Assembly: GCA_902766595.1 (NCBI GenBank)
Contig: CACXEJ010000041.1
Location: 1 to 37,652, forward strand
Direction of reading: 5' to 3'
DNA from: Ruminococcus flavefaciens
GTDB taxonomy: Bacteria; Bacillota; Clostridia; Oscillospirales; Ruminococcaceae
Length of the DNA: 37,652 nucleotides
This document shows positions 24,024-33,609 of the stretch, piece after piece (positions within the stretch are counted from its first letter, which is position 1; every line of letters starts with the position of its first letter). The notes beneath the pieces were generated by a model that ran no database searches, had not been told where the DNA came from, and saw only the letters and a list, made by a program, of their open reading frames with translations. The position numbers were made by a program, and so were the translations under genes.

Positions 24024-24115
24024 CACACCGGGGAGCTTGTGCGACAGGCTGAGAGGAAGGTCATACCTTCGACCCGCTGACCTGATTTGGATAATGCCAA
24101 CGTAGGTAGCCTGTG
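24024..24115 (+). promoter_or_regulatory. TPP riboswitch (THI element)
   Basis: The aptamer contains GGGGAGC (24030-24036), CTGAGA (24049-24054), GACCC at 24071-24075 and CTGATTTGGATAATGCCA followed by CGTAGG, the conserved THI-box core. Terminal pairing is CACA (24024-24027) with TGTG (24112-24115). A terminator follows at 24130-24159, so TPP should attenuate transcription of the eight thi genes downstream. Confidence 0.96.
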
Positions 24116-24129
24116 ATATGACTTATTCA

Positions 24130-24159
24130 GGGAACTGCGTCAGGCAGTTCCCTTTTTTT
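24130..24159 (+). terminator. TPP-controlled terminator
   Basis: A 9-bp stem GGGAACTGC / GCAGTTCCC with loop GTCAG and seven T, lying between the TPP aptamer and thiS. Confidence 0.9.
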
Positions 24160-24175
24160 GATAGGAGGTATAGCT

Positions 24176-24370
24176 ATGGTGAAAATAAACGGTGAAATGC
24201 TCGCCAAGGACGGTATGAACGTTGCCGATGTGCTCGCTGAGATGAATATAAATCCGCAGAACGTCGCCGTGGAGCTTAACGAAGAGATAGTCCCCAAGGC
24301 TTCCTACGGAAGTACCGTACTCAGTGACGGCGACGTTCTCGAAGTTGTCCGCTTTGTCGGAGGGGGCTGA
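24176..24370 (+). CDS. thiS: Sulfur carrier protein ThiS
   Basis: ThiS carries sulfur as a C-terminal thiocarboxylate for thiazole formation. The 64-residue ubiquitin-like protein begins VKINGEML and ends RFVGGG, with the Gly-Gly tail used by ThiF. A TTG-initiated frame starts earlier at 24158, but the ATG at 24176 with AGGAGGTA upstream is the clear start. The stop is one base before thiF. Confidence 0.95.
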   Translation: MVKINGEMLAKDGMNVADVLAEMNINPQNVAVELNEEIVPKASYGSTVLSDGDVLEVVRFVGGG

Positions 24371-24371
24371 T

Positions 24372-25010
24372 ATGCCGATACCTACACGCGAGGAAATGTA
24401 CCGCGCCCTTGAGGAACGTCACGGCAAAGAGCTCCAGCGGAAATTCGCAGCGGCTTCGGTCGCGGTATGCGGACTCGGCGGACTCGGCTCGAACATTGCG
24501 ATAGCTCTTGCCCGGGCAGGAGTCGGAAATCTCCACATCATCGACTTCGACTGCGTGGACATCTCCAACCTCAACCGCCAGCAGTACTTCCCGGAGCAGC
24601 TCGGTATGCCGAAAACACAGGCACTTTCCGATACGCTCAGCAGGATAGCTCCATACTGCAATATCACTGCCGACTGCGTAAAGCTCACAGAGGAAAATAT
24701 CCCTGAGCTTCTAAGGAACGAAGCTGTGATCTGCGAGGCTTTCGACAAAGCCTGTCAGAAGGCTATGCTGGTGAACTGCGTCCTTGAAAAAATGCCGGAG
24801 AAGTATCTCGTTTCTGGCTCTGGTATGGCAGGGCTCTCAACTGCCAACACCATTGTAACTAAAAAAATAACAAAAAGGTTTTACGTCTGCGGCGACGGTG
24901 TGAGCGACGTCTCTGACGGCATCGGACTCGTTTCCTCAAGGGTAATGGTATGTGCCGCCCACGAGGCAAACGCCGTTCTCCGCATCATCGCAGGCGAGAC
25001 CGAAGCATAA
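24372..25010 (+). CDS. thiF: ThiS adenylyltransferase ThiF
   Basis: ThiF activates the ThiS C-terminus by adenylation. The 212-residue protein has the nucleotide loop CGLGGLGSN (33-41), [13 protein letters not shown] (58-70) and a cysteine-containing block around [10 protein letters not shown]. It is a short form without the paired zinc CxxC motifs of longer MoeB/ThiF proteins, as in other Firmicute thi operons that use ThiH. The start at 24372 is chosen over an upstream frame inside thiS because it follows GGAGG and gives a family-like N-terminus. It lies one base after thiS and 13 bases before thiG. Confidence 0.93.
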   Translation: MPIPTREEMYRALEERHGKELQRKFAAASVAVCGLGGLGSNIAIALARAGVGNLHIIDFDCVDISNLNRQQYFPEQLGMPKTQALSDTLSRIAPYCNITADCVKLTEENIPELLRNEAVICEAFDKACQKAMLVNCVLEKMPEKYLVSGSGMAGLSTANTIVTKKITKRFYVCGDGVSDVSDGIGLVSSRVMVCAAHEANAVLRIIAGETEA

Positions 25011-25023
25011 AGGAGTAATTTCA

Positions 25024-25797
25024 ATGAACAAAGACGATAAACTCATTATCGGCGGTCACGAATTCAGCTCGAGGTTTATCCTCGGCTCGGGAAAGTATTC
25101 CCTCAATCTCATCGAAGCCGCTGTGAAGTACGCAGGCGCTGAGATAATCACGCTCGCAGTACGCCGCACCAATTCCAAGGAGCACGAGAATATCCTCGAC
25201 TATATCCCGAAGAACGTTACTCTCCTCCCCAACACCTCCGGTGCGAGAAACGCTGATGAGGCAGTCCGCATAGCAAGGCTTGCCCGTGAGCTCGGCTGCG
25301 GAGACTTCGTAAAGATCGAGATAATGCGCGACTCCAAGTACCTCCTCCCCGACAATCAGGAGACTGTACGCGCTACCGAGATACTCGCAAAAGAGGGCTT
25401 CGTGGTAATGCCCTATATGTACCCAGATCTCAACACTGCCCGTGACCTCGTGAATGCCGGAGCTGCTTCCGTTATGCCGCTCGCTTCGCCTATCGGCTCG
25501 AACAAGGGACTCGCTACCCGTGACTTCATACAGATACTCATTGACGAGATAGACCTGCCGATAATCGTTGACGCAGGAATAGGACGTCCCTCTCAGGCTT
25601 GTGAGGCTATGGAAATGGGGGCGGCTGCCGTTATGTCGAACACCGCTCTCGCAACAGCCGGCGACCTCCCCGTAATGGCAGAGGCTTTCAGGCAGGCAGT
25701 AGAAGCCGGAAGAAAGGCTTACCTTGCCGGACTCGGAAGAGTCCTCACAAGAGGAGCTGCACCGTCAGATACACTGACAGGCTTCCTCCACGACTGA
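25024..25797 (+). CDS. thiG: Thiazole synthase ThiG
   Basis: ThiG joins deoxyxylulose phosphate, dehydroglycine and ThiS-bound sulfur into the thiazole ring. The 257-residue barrel has the Schiff-base lysine in FVKIEI (K97), [13 protein letters not shown] and [26 protein letters not shown], all family signatures. The frame is open upstream, but the ATG at 25024 follows an AAGGAG site and gives the usual length. It is followed 34 bases later by thiH, its dehydroglycine supplier. Confidence 0.97.
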   Translation: MNKDDKLIIGGHEFSSRFILGSGKYSLNLIEAAVKYAGAEIITLAVRRTNSKEHENILDYIPKNVTLLPNTSGARNADEAVRIARLARELGCGDFVKIEIMRDSKYLLPDNQETVRATEILAKEGFVVMPYMYPDLNTARDLVNAGAASVMPLASPIGSNKGLATRDFIQILIDEIDLPIIVDAGIGRPSQACEAMEMGAAAVMSNTALATAGDLPVMAEAFRQAVEAGRKAYLAGLGRVLTRGAAPSDTLTGFLHD

Positions 25798-25831
25798 TGA
25801 TCAATTTATACATTCAAGGGAAGTAATATAA

Positions 25832-27085
25832 ATGGATAACAACTATTTTGTGGATTCGGACAAGCTCTCCGAAGCCGCACTCGCTAAAAAGCACAAGCTC
25901 GAGAACGATCCCTCCTCGCGTACCGACCATATGGCTTATATGGAGGGTATGGAGCGGATAAAGTCCGATGTTATGGACAGGGTGCTCTCCGAGATGAACA
26001 GCTACGATGCATCAGCATATACATACGCCGATGTCCGTGCAGCTCTCGCTCACGACAACTGTACCGTCGAGGACTTCAAAGCCCTCCTGTCTCCTGCCGC
26101 AGAGCCCTTCCTCGAAAAAATGGCTGAAAAGGCTCGTCTCGAGACTCAGAAGCACTTCGGCAACACCGTCTACCTCTTCACTCCGCTCTACATCGCCAAC
26201 TACTGCGAGAATTACTGCGTCTACTGCGGCTTCAACTGCTACAACGACATCAAGCGTATGAAGCTCAATATGGAGCAGATAGAGCACGAAATGAAGGTCA
26301 TCGCCGACAGCGGTATGGAGGAGATACTCATTCTCACCGGTGAGAGCCGCGCTCAGAGCAGCGTCGAGTACATCGGTGAAGCCTGCAAGCTCGCAAGAAA
26401 GTATTTCCGTATGGTCGGCATAGAGATCTATCCGGTCAACACCGAGGAATACCGCTACCTCCACGAATGCGGTGTCGATTACGTCACTGTCTTTCAGGAG
26501 ACCTACAACAGCGACCGCTATGAACAGCTCCACCTCCTCGGTCACAAGAGAGTCTTCCCATACCGCTTCGAGGCTCAGGAACGCGCTCTTATGGGCGGTA
26601 TGAGAGGTATTGCCTGTTCCGCACTGCTCGGTCTCTCGGACTTCCGCAAGGACGCTCTCGCAAGCGCACTGCACGTTTACTACCTCCAGAGAAAGTACCC
26701 CCACGCTGAGATATCGCTCTCATGTCCGCGACTCCGCCCGATAATCAACAACGACGAGATAAATCCGCTCGACGTTCACGAAAAGCAGCTTTGTCAGGTA
26801 CTCTGCGCTTACCGTATATTCCTGCCGTTCTGCGGAATAACGGTCTCCTCGCGTGAGAGCGAGTCGTTCAGGAACGGCATCGTAAAGATAGCCGCTACGA
26901 AGATATCCGCCGGAGTTTCCACGGGTATCGGCGACCACGAGAGCAAGTACACAGGCAAGGACAGCGACACCGCCGAGGGCGACGAGCAGTTCGAGATAAA
27001 CGACAGCCGCAGCTTCAGCCAGATGTACAAGGATATGTCCGGCGAAGGCCTCCAGCCCGTCCTCAACGACTACCTCTATGTCTGA
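25832..27085 (+). CDS. thiH: Tyrosine lyase ThiH (radical SAM)
   Basis: ThiH splits tyrosine to give dehydroglycine for ThiG under anaerobic conditions. The 417-residue protein has the radical-SAM cluster motif C125-x3-C129-x2-C132 (CENYCVYC) and the TGESR and EIYPVNTEEY stretches typical of ThiH. Using ThiH rather than the oxygen-dependent glycine oxidase ThiO fits an anaerobe. Its 3' end overlaps the next gene by 8 bases, which implies coupled translation. Confidence 0.97.
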   Translation: MDNNYFVDSDKLSEAALAKKHKLENDPSSRTDHMAYMEGMERIKSDVMDRVLSEMNSYDASAYTYADVRAALAHDNCTVEDFKALLSPAAEPFLEKMAEKARLETQKHFGNTVYLFTPLYIANYCENYCVYCGFNCYNDIKRMKLNMEQIEHEMKVIADSGMEEILILTGESRAQSSVEYIGEACKLARKYFRMVGIEIYPVNTEEYRYLHECGVDYVTVFQETYNSDRYEQLHLLGHKRVFPYRFEAQERALMGGMRGIACSALLGLSDFRKDALASALHVYYLQRKYPHAEISLSCPRLRPIINNDEINPLDVHEKQLCQVLCAYRIFLPFCGITVSSRESESFRNGIVKIAATKISAGVSTGIGDHESKYTGKDSDTAEGDEQFEINDSRSFSQMYKDMSGEGLQPVLNDYLYV

Positions 27086-27677
27086 TATTATCTGTGTGAC
27101 CAACCGGAGCCTGTGCCGCGAGGACTTCCTGCTGCGTATGGAAAAGATCGCTGCTGCCGGACCGGCTGCGGTCATACTGCGTGAAAAGGACCTCTCCCCC
27201 GATGAGTACGGCAGGCTTGCGGAAAAGGTAATGAACATCTGCGGCAGATACGGTGTTGAATGTATACTGCATAATTTTGCGGAAACCGCTGCTTCGCTCG
27301 GTGCGGAGAGGATACATCTCCCTCTGCACAGACTCACGGAGCTGCCGGACGAGCTGAGGGAAAAATTCAGCGTTATCGGAGCTTCCTGCCACTCAGTCAG
27401 CGATGCTCTCGCCGCAAAACAGCTCGGGGCTTCGTACATAACCGCCGGACACGTTTTTGCGACTGACTGCAAGAAAGGTCTTGCGCCGCGCGGACTGGAT
27501 TTTCTGAGGGAAGTGTGCGGAAGTGCCGGTATGCCGGTCTACGCTATCGGCGGTATCTCGCCGGACAACGCCGCTTCCGTCCGCGAAGCCGGAGCTGCCG
27601 GAATGTGTGTTATGAGCGGACTTATGACCTGTGACGATCCGGCGCTCTACATCAAGCAATTCGGAGGTAATATATGA
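27078..27677 (+). CDS. TenI-like thiazole tautomerase or ThiE paralogue
   Basis: The 199-residue protein has the thiamine-phosphate-synthase barrel but differs from the true ThiE next to it. It has AVILREKDLSPDEY, a histidine at LHNFAETA where ThiE has VNDDW, and HLPLHRLTEL rather than HVGIEDAP. These differences match TenI, which tautomerises the thiazole product before coupling. It overlaps thiH by 8 bases and thiE by 4. Calling it TenI is by residue pattern and context; a second ThiE activity is not excluded. Confidence 0.85.
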   Translation: MSDIICVTNRSLCREDFLLRMEKIAAAGPAAVILREKDLSPDEYGRLAEKVMNICGRYGVECILHNFAETAASLGAERIHLPLHRLTELPDELREKFSVIGASCHSVSDALAAKQLGASYITAGHVFATDCKKGLAPRGLDFLREVCGSAGMPVYAIGGISPDNAASVREAGAAGMCVMSGLMTCDDPALYIKQFGGNI

Positions 27678-28309
27678 AACTTGAAAAGGATATGCTGAGG
27701 CTCTACGCTATCACCGACCGCGGCTGTCTCAGGGGAAGAGACCTCGCTCAGCAGGTCGAAGCAGCTATAACCGGCGGAGTGACCTGCATACAGCTCCGCG
27801 AAAAGGATATGAGCTATGAGGAGCTCGTCCGCGAAGCTGCTGCCCTTAAAAAGGTATGTGAGAAGTACGGCGTCCCTCTCATCGTGAACGATGACTGGAA
27901 AGCTGCCATTGAAAGCGGCGCAGACGGAGTTCACGTCGGCATCGAGGACGCTCCGGTCGCTGAGATAAGAAAGGCAGCCGGAAAAGACTTCATCATCGGC
28001 GCTACCGCAAAGACCGTTGAACAGGCTAAGGCGGCTGAAGCTGCCGGTGCGGACTATCTCGGAGTGGGAGCTGTTTTTCCCTCCCCGACCAAGACAAATG
28101 CCGTCCGCATAACTCCGGAACAGCTCCGCAGCATATGTGCCGCGGTAAGTATACCGGCTGCTGCGATAGGCGGTATCACCCGCGAAAATCTCAGTGAGAT
28201 AGCCGGCTGCGGTCAGGCAGGCATAGCAGTCGTATCAGCGATATTTGCTCCCGACGACGTAAAGGCTGCCGCAGAGGAACTCCTCGCAGCAGTTAACAAA
28301 TGCTTATAA
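27674..28309 (+). CDS. thiE: Thiamine-phosphate synthase
   Basis: ThiE joins HMP-PP and thiazole phosphate into thiamine monophosphate. The 211-residue barrel has the substrate-binding QLREKD, VNDDWKAA, GADGVHVG and the GVGAVFPSPTKTNA pyrophosphate loop, ending with AIGGITRENL. All key residues of the family are seen, unlike in its upstream paralogue. Its ATG overlaps the previous stop (ATGA). Confidence 0.96.
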   Translation: MKLEKDMLRLYAITDRGCLRGRDLAQQVEAAITGGVTCIQLREKDMSYEELVREAAALKKVCEKYGVPLIVNDDWKAAIESGADGVHVGIEDAPVAEIRKAAGKDFIIGATAKTVEQAKAAEAAGADYLGVGAVFPSPTKTNAVRITPEQLRSICAAVSIPAAAIGGITRENLSEIAGCGQAGIAVVSAIFAPDDVKAAAEELLAAVNKCL

Positions 28310-28346
28310 GGCTGGACGATACAGCCTTTCAGAAAGGAATAAAACT

Positions 28347-29147
28347 ATGAAAACAGCTCTGACTATCGCCGGAAGCGACTGCTCCGGCGGCGCAGGTATA
28401 CAGGCTGACATCAAGACTATGACGATGAACGGCGTTTACGCTATGAGTGCGATAACAGCCCTCACCGCTCAGAACACCACCGGCGTGACCGCCGTCAGCG
28501 AGGTCAGCCCCGAGTTCCTGCGCCAGCAGATCGACGCGGTATTCGAGGATATACGCCCCGATGCCGTGAAGATAGGTATGGTCTCGTCAGCCGGACTCGT
28601 CGAGGTCATCGCGGAACGTCTGCGGCACTATTCGGCTGAGAACATAATCGTCGATCCGGTCGCAGTTGCCACAAGCGGCTCGTCACTCAGCAGCAGCGAG
28701 GCTTACGAAGCACTGAAAAAGCTGCTTCTCCCGATAGCCGCCCTCGTTACGCCCAATATACCCGAAGCCGAGCTTCTCTCCGGCATTACGATAAGCAGCG
28801 ATGAGGATATGACCGCCGCCGCAGGTATCATCTGCGAGAAATACGGCTGCAACGTCCTCTGCAAGGGCGGACACAGCGTCAACGATGCGAACGACCTGCT
28901 GTTCCGTATGAACGGCACTCACCACTGGTTCACAGGAAAGCGCGTGGACAACCCCAACACTCACGGCACAGGCTGCACTCTTTCAAGCGCCATAGCAGCC
29001 AATCTCGCTAAGGGACACTCTATGCCGGAGGCTATCAGCCTCGCCAAGGAATATATTTCCGGAGCTCTCGGAAGTATGCTCGACCTCGGCAGCGGAAGCG
29101 GTCCCCTCGATCACATATTCGACCTCAGCAGCAGGTTCAAGAACTAA
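28347..29147 (+). CDS. thiD: Hydroxymethylpyrimidine (phosphate) kinase
   Basis: ThiD phosphorylates HMP and HMP-P to HMP-PP. The 266-residue ribokinase-like protein has the substrate loop GSDCSGGAGIQADIKT (residues 8-23) and the ATP/anion-hole block NTHGTGCTLSSAIAANLAKG near residues 209-228, with the catalytic cysteine in GTGC. Length is standard. It precedes thiC by 18 bases in the same transcript. Confidence 0.97.
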   Translation: MKTALTIAGSDCSGGAGIQADIKTMTMNGVYAMSAITALTAQNTTGVTAVSEVSPEFLRQQIDAVFEDIRPDAVKIGMVSSAGLVEVIAERLRHYSAENIIVDPVAVATSGSSLSSSEAYEALKKLLLPIAALVTPNIPEAELLSGITISSDEDMTAAAGIICEKYGCNVLCKGGHSVNDANDLLFRMNGTHHWFTGKRVDNPNTHGTGCTLSSAIAANLAKGHSMPEAISLAKEYISGALGSMLDLGSGSGPLDHIFDLSSRFKN

Positions 29148-29165
29148 CACTGAAAGGATAATATT

Positions 29166-30479
29166 ATGAGAAATTACAGCACACAGATGGAAGCTGCCAA
29201 GAAAGGCATCATCACTCCCGAAATGGAGATCGTCGCAAAGAAGGAGTACATCGAGCCCGAGGAGCTCCGCGCACTTGTTGCAAAGGGCGAGGTCTGTATC
29301 CCCTGCAACATCAACCACAAGTCTATATCCCCTGAGGGCATCGGTACTCGTATGCGCACCAAGATCAACGTAAACCTTGGCATCTCCGGTGACGTAAAGA
29401 ACTACGATATGGAGATGGAAAAGGTCGATATGGCTATAAAGTTCGGTGCGGAAGCCATTATGGACCTCAGCAACTACGGCAAGACCAACACCTTCCGTCA
29501 GGCTCTCGTTGATAAGTCGCCGGCTATGATAGGAACCGTTCCTATGTACGATGCTATCGGCTACCTCGACAAGGATCTCCTCGAGATAACCGCTCAGGAC
29601 TTCCTCAAGGTCGTCCGCGCTCACGCTGAGGAAGGCGTTGACTTTATGACTATCCACGCAGGTATCAACAAGCGCGCAGTTGAGGCTTTTGTCCGCGACA
29701 AGAGAAAAATGAACATTGTTTCACGCGGCGGCTCGCTCCTCTTCGCGTGGATGGCTATGACCGGCAACGAGAACCCCTTCTACGAATACTACGATGAAGT
29801 TCTCGACATCCTCCGTGAATTCGACTGCACTATCAGCCTCGGAGACGCTCTCCGCCCCGGCTGTCTCGACGACGCTACCGACGGCGGTCAGATAGCTGAG
29901 CTCATCGAACTCGGCGCTCTCACAGAACGTGCGTGGGCTAAGGACGTTCAGGTAATGGTCGAGGGCCCCGGACATATGGCTATGGATCAGATCGCTGCAA
30001 ATATGAAGATACAGAAGCGCATCTGCCACAACGCTCCGTTCTACGTTCTCGGACCTCTCGTTTCCGATATATTCCCCGGCTACGACCACATCACTTCCGC
30101 TATCGGCGGTGCTATCGCTGCTGCAAACGGCGCTGACTTCCTCTGCTATGTTACTCCTGCCGAGCACCTCCGTCTCCCCGATGCTGACGACGTTAAGGAG
30201 GGTATCATCGCAAGCCGCATCGCTGCTCACGCTGCCGACATCGCAAAGGGTATCCCTCATGCTATGGACGCTGACAATGCTATGGCAGCTGCACGTCACG
30301 CTCTCGACTGGGAGAAGATGTTCGAGGTCGCTGTTGATCCCGAAAAGGCTCGCCGCTACTACGAGAGCACTCCTATCGCTGAACGCCATACCTGTTCTAT
30401 GTGCGGCAAGATGTGTGCCGTTCGTACCACAAATATGATACTCAACGGCGAAAAGGTAGAATTCTGCTCTGAAAGATAA
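29166..30479 (+). CDS. thiC: HMP-phosphate synthase ThiC (short form)
   Basis: ThiC is the radical-SAM enzyme that rearranges AIR into HMP-P. The 437-residue protein is the compact form found in clostridia and archaea, without the N-terminal extension of the E. coli-type enzyme. Key blocks are MEGPGHM-like [32 protein letters not shown] and the C-terminal cluster motif CSMCGKMC. The cluster spacing is C-x2-C-x3-C, one residue shorter than the C-x2-C-x4-C of the long type. It is the last gene of the operon, followed at once by a strong terminator. Confidence 0.97.
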   Translation: MRNYSTQMEAAKKGIITPEMEIVAKKEYIEPEELRALVAKGEVCIPCNINHKSISPEGIGTRMRTKINVNLGISGDVKNYDMEMEKVDMAIKFGAEAIMDLSNYGKTNTFRQALVDKSPAMIGTVPMYDAIGYLDKDLLEITAQDFLKVVRAHAEEGVDFMTIHAGINKRAVEAFVRDKRKMNIVSRGGSLLFAWMAMTGNENPFYEYYDEVLDILREFDCTISLGDALRPGCLDDATDGGQIAELIELGALTERAWAKDVQVMVEGPGHMAMDQIAANMKIQKRICHNAPFYVLGPLVSDIFPGYDHITSAIGGAIAAANGADFLCYVTPAEHLRLPDADDVKEGIIASRIAAHAADIAKGIPHAMDADNAMAAARHALDWEKMFEVAVDPEKARRYYESTPIAERHTCSMCGKMCAVRTTNMILNGEKVEFCSER

Positions 30480-30488
30480 ATATGCTCC

Positions 30489-30516
30489 AAAGGGACGCTG
30501 AGCGTCCCTTTTTTTC
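30489..30516 (+). terminator. Terminator of the thiamine operon
   Basis: A 10-bp stem AAAGGGACGC / GCGTCCCTTT with loop TGA and a T-run, ten bases after thiC. Confidence 0.92.
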
Positions 30517-30535
30517 TGATAAAGCAAAAAAATCC

Positions 30536-30564
30536 TTGATTTTTTGTCGGAAGTGGTATATAAT
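30536..30564 (+). promoter_or_regulatory. Promoter of the DUF1846 gene
   Basis: TTGATT (30536-30541), 17 bases, TATAAT (30559-30564); AGGAGGT follows shortly before the ATG at 30593. Confidence 0.8.
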
Positions 30565-30592
30565 TAATATGTTATTTAGGAGGTAAATACAT

Positions 30593-32068
30593 ATGATTAC
30601 GGAAAGCAAAATAGGTTTCGACAACGAAAAATATCTGAAGATGCAGTCTGAGCACATCAGGGAGCGTATCGCGCAGTTCGGCGACAAGCTCTACCTCGAA
30701 TTCGGCGGCAAGCTCTTCGACGACTACCACGCTTCGAGAGTTCTCCCCGGCTTCAAGCCTGACAGTAAGCTCCAGATGCTCCTTCAGCTCAAGGACGAGG
30801 CTGAGATAGTCATCGTCATCAACTCCGACGACATCGAAAAGAACAAGATACGCGGCGACCTCGGCATCACATACGACGTCGATGTTATTCGCCTCTTCAA
30901 CGTTTTCACAAAGATCGGTCTCTACGTCAGCAGCGTCGTGCTCACAAGATACGACAACCAGCCAACCGCAGACGCTTTCCAGAGCCGTCTCGAAGCTCTC
31001 GGCATAAAGGTATACCACCATTACAGCATCAAGGGCTACCCCTCAAACCTGAACTACATCATCAGCGATGAGGGCTACGGCAAAAACGACTACATCGAGA
31101 CCTCACGCAAGCTCGTTGTCATCACCGCACCCGGTCCGGGAAGCGGTAAAATGGCTACCTGTCTCTCTCAGCTCTACCACGAGCACAAGCGCGGCATCAA
31201 CGCCGGCTACGCTAAATTCGAGACCTTCCCCATATGGAACTTACCTCTCCGTCACCCCGTTAATATCGCCTACGAGGCTGCTACCGCTGACCTCAACGAC
31301 GTGAATATGATAGATCCCTTCCACCTCGAAGCATACGGCAAGACCACCGTCAACTACAACCGCGACGTTGAGATCTTCCCCGTACTCAATGCAATGTTCG
31401 AGATGATACTCGGCGAGTCGCCTTACAAGTCGCCTACTGATATGGGCGTAAATATGGCAGGAAACTGCATCATCAACGACGAGAACACCTGCAAGGCTGC
31501 CCGTGACGAGATAATCCGCCGCTACTACATCGCAATGTGCGACAACAAAAAGGGACTTATCCCCCTCGAGGAGGTCGTAAAGCTCGAGCTCCTTATGAAG
31601 CAGGCAAACGTTACAGCCGATGACAGAAAGGTCATCGCGGCAGCTCTCAAGCGCGAACAGGAGACCGGTGCTCCGGCAGCTGCAATGGAGCTCCCGGACG
31701 GAACTATCCTCACCGGCAAGACCTCCGAACTCCTCGGAGCTGTTTCTGCTCTGCTCCTCAATGCACTCAAGCACTTCGCAGGCATCGACGACAGCGTTCT
31801 TCTTATGTCGCCCAATGTGATCGAGCCTATTATGGACCTCAAGGTCAACCACCTCGGCAACAACAACCCGAGAATTCATACCGATGAGACTCTCTACGCC
31901 CTCGCTATCTGCGCTACGACCGACGAAAACGCTAAGAAGGCTATGGAGCAGCTCTCGAAGCTCCGCGGCTGCGAGGTACATTCCACCGTTATCCTCTCCC
32001 CCGTTGACGAGAGAATATTCAAGAGACTCGGCGTCAACCTCACCTGCGAACCCAAATACAGCAACTGA
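30593..32068 (+). CDS. DUF1846 family protein
   Basis: The 491-residue protein belongs by its overall sequence to the DUF1846 family of conserved Firmicute proteins. It opens with GFDNEKYLKMQSEHIRERI, typical of the family. It has a P-loop-like stretch APGPGSGKMATC at residues 179-190 and the motifs KFETFPIWNLPLRHPVN and GVNMAGNCI. It looks cytosolic, without signal or membrane segments. The function of the family is not established; the loop and length suggest nucleotide binding, which is inference. It forms a single-gene unit with its own promoter and terminator. Confidence 0.9.
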   Translation: MITESKIGFDNEKYLKMQSEHIRERIAQFGDKLYLEFGGKLFDDYHASRVLPGFKPDSKLQMLLQLKDEAEIVIVINSDDIEKNKIRGDLGITYDVDVIRLFNVFTKIGLYVSSVVLTRYDNQPTADAFQSRLEALGIKVYHHYSIKGYPSNLNYIISDEGYGKNDYIETSRKLVVITAPGPGSGKMATCLSQLYHEHKRGINAGYAKFETFPIWNLPLRHPVNIAYEAATADLNDVNMIDPFHLEAYGKTTVNYNRDVEIFPVLNAMFEMILGESPYKSPTDMGVNMAGNCIINDENTCKAARDEIIRRYYIAMCDNKKGLIPLEEVVKLELLMKQANVTADDRKVIAAALKREQETGAPAAAMELPDGTILTGKTSELLGAVSALLLNALKHFAGIDDSVLLMSPNVIEPIMDLKVNHLGNNNPRIHTDETLYALAICATTDENAKKAMEQLSKLRGCEVHSTVILSPVDERIFKRLGVNLTCEPKYSN

Positions 32069-32075
32069 TAACTAC

Positions 32076-32102
32076 GGGACTGCTCTCCGGCAGTCCCTTT
32101 TC
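32076..32102 (+). terminator. Terminator of the DUF1846 gene
   Basis: An 8-bp stem GGGACTGC / GCAGTCCC with a 6-base loop and TTTTCTT, seven bases after the stop codon. Confidence 0.87.
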
Positions 32103-32139
32103 TTATCCGGAAATAGTTTGCAGCTGCATTCAGTATCAT

Positions 32140-32168
32140 TTGACATTTGCCGCTCATCATAGTATAAT
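32140..32168 (+). promoter_or_regulatory. Consensus promoter of ispD-ispF
   Basis: TTGACA (32140-32145), 17 bases, TATAAT (32163-32168), both perfect. Confidence 0.87.
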
Positions 32169-32223
32169 TGTTATGGCAGTACCGCCTTTCGGTGCTGCGA
32201 CCACTAATAATACGGAGATGCTT

Positions 32224-32898
32224 ATGAATACTTCAGTTGTTATAGTCTGCGCCGGCAATTCCACGCGAATGGGAGGCGTAAACAAAATACTCCTCCCGCT
32301 CGGAGACAGACTCGTTATCGGTGTGACTATGCAGGCTTTCCAGAAATGCGAAAGCGTTTCGGAGATAGTGATAGTTGCCCGTGAAAGCGACATACCGGCT
32401 ATCAAATCGGAGGCAGAGGCTGCCGGTATCACCAAGCTCGCTGCCTGCACCACAGGCGGCAGTACGCGTCAGGAGAGCGTCATCAACGGCATAAAGATGA
32501 TCTCCAAGGAAGCGGAACTCGTTGCCGTTCACGACGGCGCGCGTCCTCTCGTAAAGCCCGTGCATATCGAAAAGGTCATCAGGGACGCTTCTGTTTTCGG
32601 CGGAGCTACTCTCGGCGTACCGGTCAAGGACACGATAAAAACGGTCGATGACGGTCTCATCACAGACACTCCACCGCGCAGCTCGCTCTACATCACGCAG
32701 ACTCCGCAGATATTCAAGCGCAGTCTCTACTTTGAGGGCATCGACTTTGCTCTCGAGCACGGTCTCGACTTCACTGATGACTGCCAGCTCGTTGAAGCTA
32801 TCGGCGGCAAGGTCGCTATGACGACTGGCGATTACACCAATATCAAAATTACAACTCCCGAGGACATCAAGCTCGCGGAGGTACTTATGAAGCTCTGA
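32224..32898 (+). CDS. ispD: MEP cytidylyltransferase IspD
   Basis: IspD transfers CMP to methylerythritol 4-phosphate in the MEP isoprenoid pathway. The 224-residue protein has the nucleotide-binding [13 protein letters not shown] motif (about residues 8-20), [10 protein letters not shown] and the KDTIK segment, with TDDCQLVEA near the C-terminus. The frame is open upstream across the promoter; the ATG at 32224 is chosen since GGAGAT precedes it and the product then starts at the first strand of the fold. ispF follows after 13 bases. Confidence 0.96.
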   Translation: MNTSVVIVCAGNSTRMGGVNKILLPLGDRLVIGVTMQAFQKCESVSEIVIVARESDIPAIKSEAEAAGITKLAACTTGGSTRQESVINGIKMISKEAELVAVHDGARPLVKPVHIEKVIRDASVFGGATLGVPVKDTIKTVDDGLITDTPPRSSLYITQTPQIFKRSLYFEGIDFALEHGLDFTDDCQLVEAIGGKVAMTTGDYTNIKITTPEDIKLAEVLMKL

Positions 32899-32911
32899 CA
32901 GGAGGGATAAT

Positions 32912-33388
32912 ATGTTCAGGATAGGTCACGGATACGACGTACACAAGCTGGTCGAGGGGCGGAAGCTGATACTCGGCGGAGTCGAGATACAGCACACGAC
33001 CGGTCTGCTCGGTCACTCCGACGCGGACGTTCTCGCACACGCAATTATGGACGCAATGCTCGGCGCACTCGCGCTCGGTGATATAGGGCACCTCTTCCCC
33101 GACACCGCTGCCGAATACGAAGGCGCGGACAGTATGAAGCTGATGGCGGAGGTCGTGAGGGTATGCCGCGAAAACAGCTACTGCATAGGCAACATCGACG
33201 CAACTGTTATCGCTCAGGCACCGAAGCTCGCTCCGCACATCGTGAAAATGCGCGAGAACATCGCAAAGGTCTGCGGCTGTGAGGTATCGCAGATAAGCGT
33301 CAAGGCAACTACCGAGGAGCACCTCGGCTTCACCGGAGAAAAGCTGGGAATGTCGGCACACGCAGTCGCACTTATGAAAAAAATATGA
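32912..33388 (+). CDS. ispF: MECDP synthase IspF
   Basis: IspF cyclises CDP-ME 2-phosphate to ME-2,4-cyclodiphosphate. The 158-residue protein shows the zinc ligands D8 and H10 in GHGYDVHKL and H42 in a [11 protein letters not shown]-like block, plus the CDP-binding [14 protein letters not shown] region. AGGAGG precedes the ATG. It is a separate gene next to ispD rather than a fused IspDF. A terminator follows six bases after the stop. Confidence 0.97.
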   Translation: MFRIGHGYDVHKLVEGRKLILGGVEIQHTTGLLGHSDADVLAHAIMDAMLGALALGDIGHLFPDTAAEYEGADSMKLMAEVVRVCRENSYCIGNIDATVIAQAPKLAPHIVKMRENIAKVCGCEVSQISVKATTEEHLGFTGEKLGMSAHAVALMKKI

Positions 33389-33394
33389 GATCAG

Positions 33395-33421
33395 CGCACC
33401 ATTATTTAATGGTGCGTTTTT
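33395..33421 (+). terminator. Terminator of ispD-ispF
   Basis: A 9-bp stem CGCACCATT / AATGGTGCG with loop ATTT and five T. Confidence 0.9.
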
Positions 33422-33448
33422 GTGTCCCCTGATAATCCATAGTTGATA

Positions 33449-33468
33449 ATTTAAGTTATAGCTTAAAT
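33449..33468. repeat. Inverted repeat upstream of the GH26 promoter
   Basis: ATTTAAG (33449-33455) and CTTAAAT (33462-33468) are perfect arms around TTATAG, ending 24 bases before the -35. It is a possible regulator site; no regulator gene is nearby. Confidence 0.45.
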
Positions 33469-33492
33469 GATGATATTTTTTCATATTAAGGC

Positions 33493-33521
33493 TTGACAAA
33501 CGAATATTCAGCCGTTATAAT
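33493..33521 (+). promoter_or_regulatory. Consensus promoter of the GH26 gene
   Basis: TTGACA (33493-33498), 17 bases, TATAAT (33516-33521), both perfect. About 80 bases of leader precede the ATG, with AAGGAGG as ribosome site. Confidence 0.87.
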
Positions 33522-33609
33522 ATAAGTGACAGCATATTAAAATTCATAATTTAATCAGGGATATTAATTATTCGTTAACTAAACAATTCTTTTAAGGAGG
33601 ACACAAATT

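Noticed and set aside
32140-32223. An upstream extension of ispD by 28 codons
   Set aside because: It would cover the perfect TTGACA/TATAAT promoter; the ATG at 32224 has a ribosome site and family-like start.
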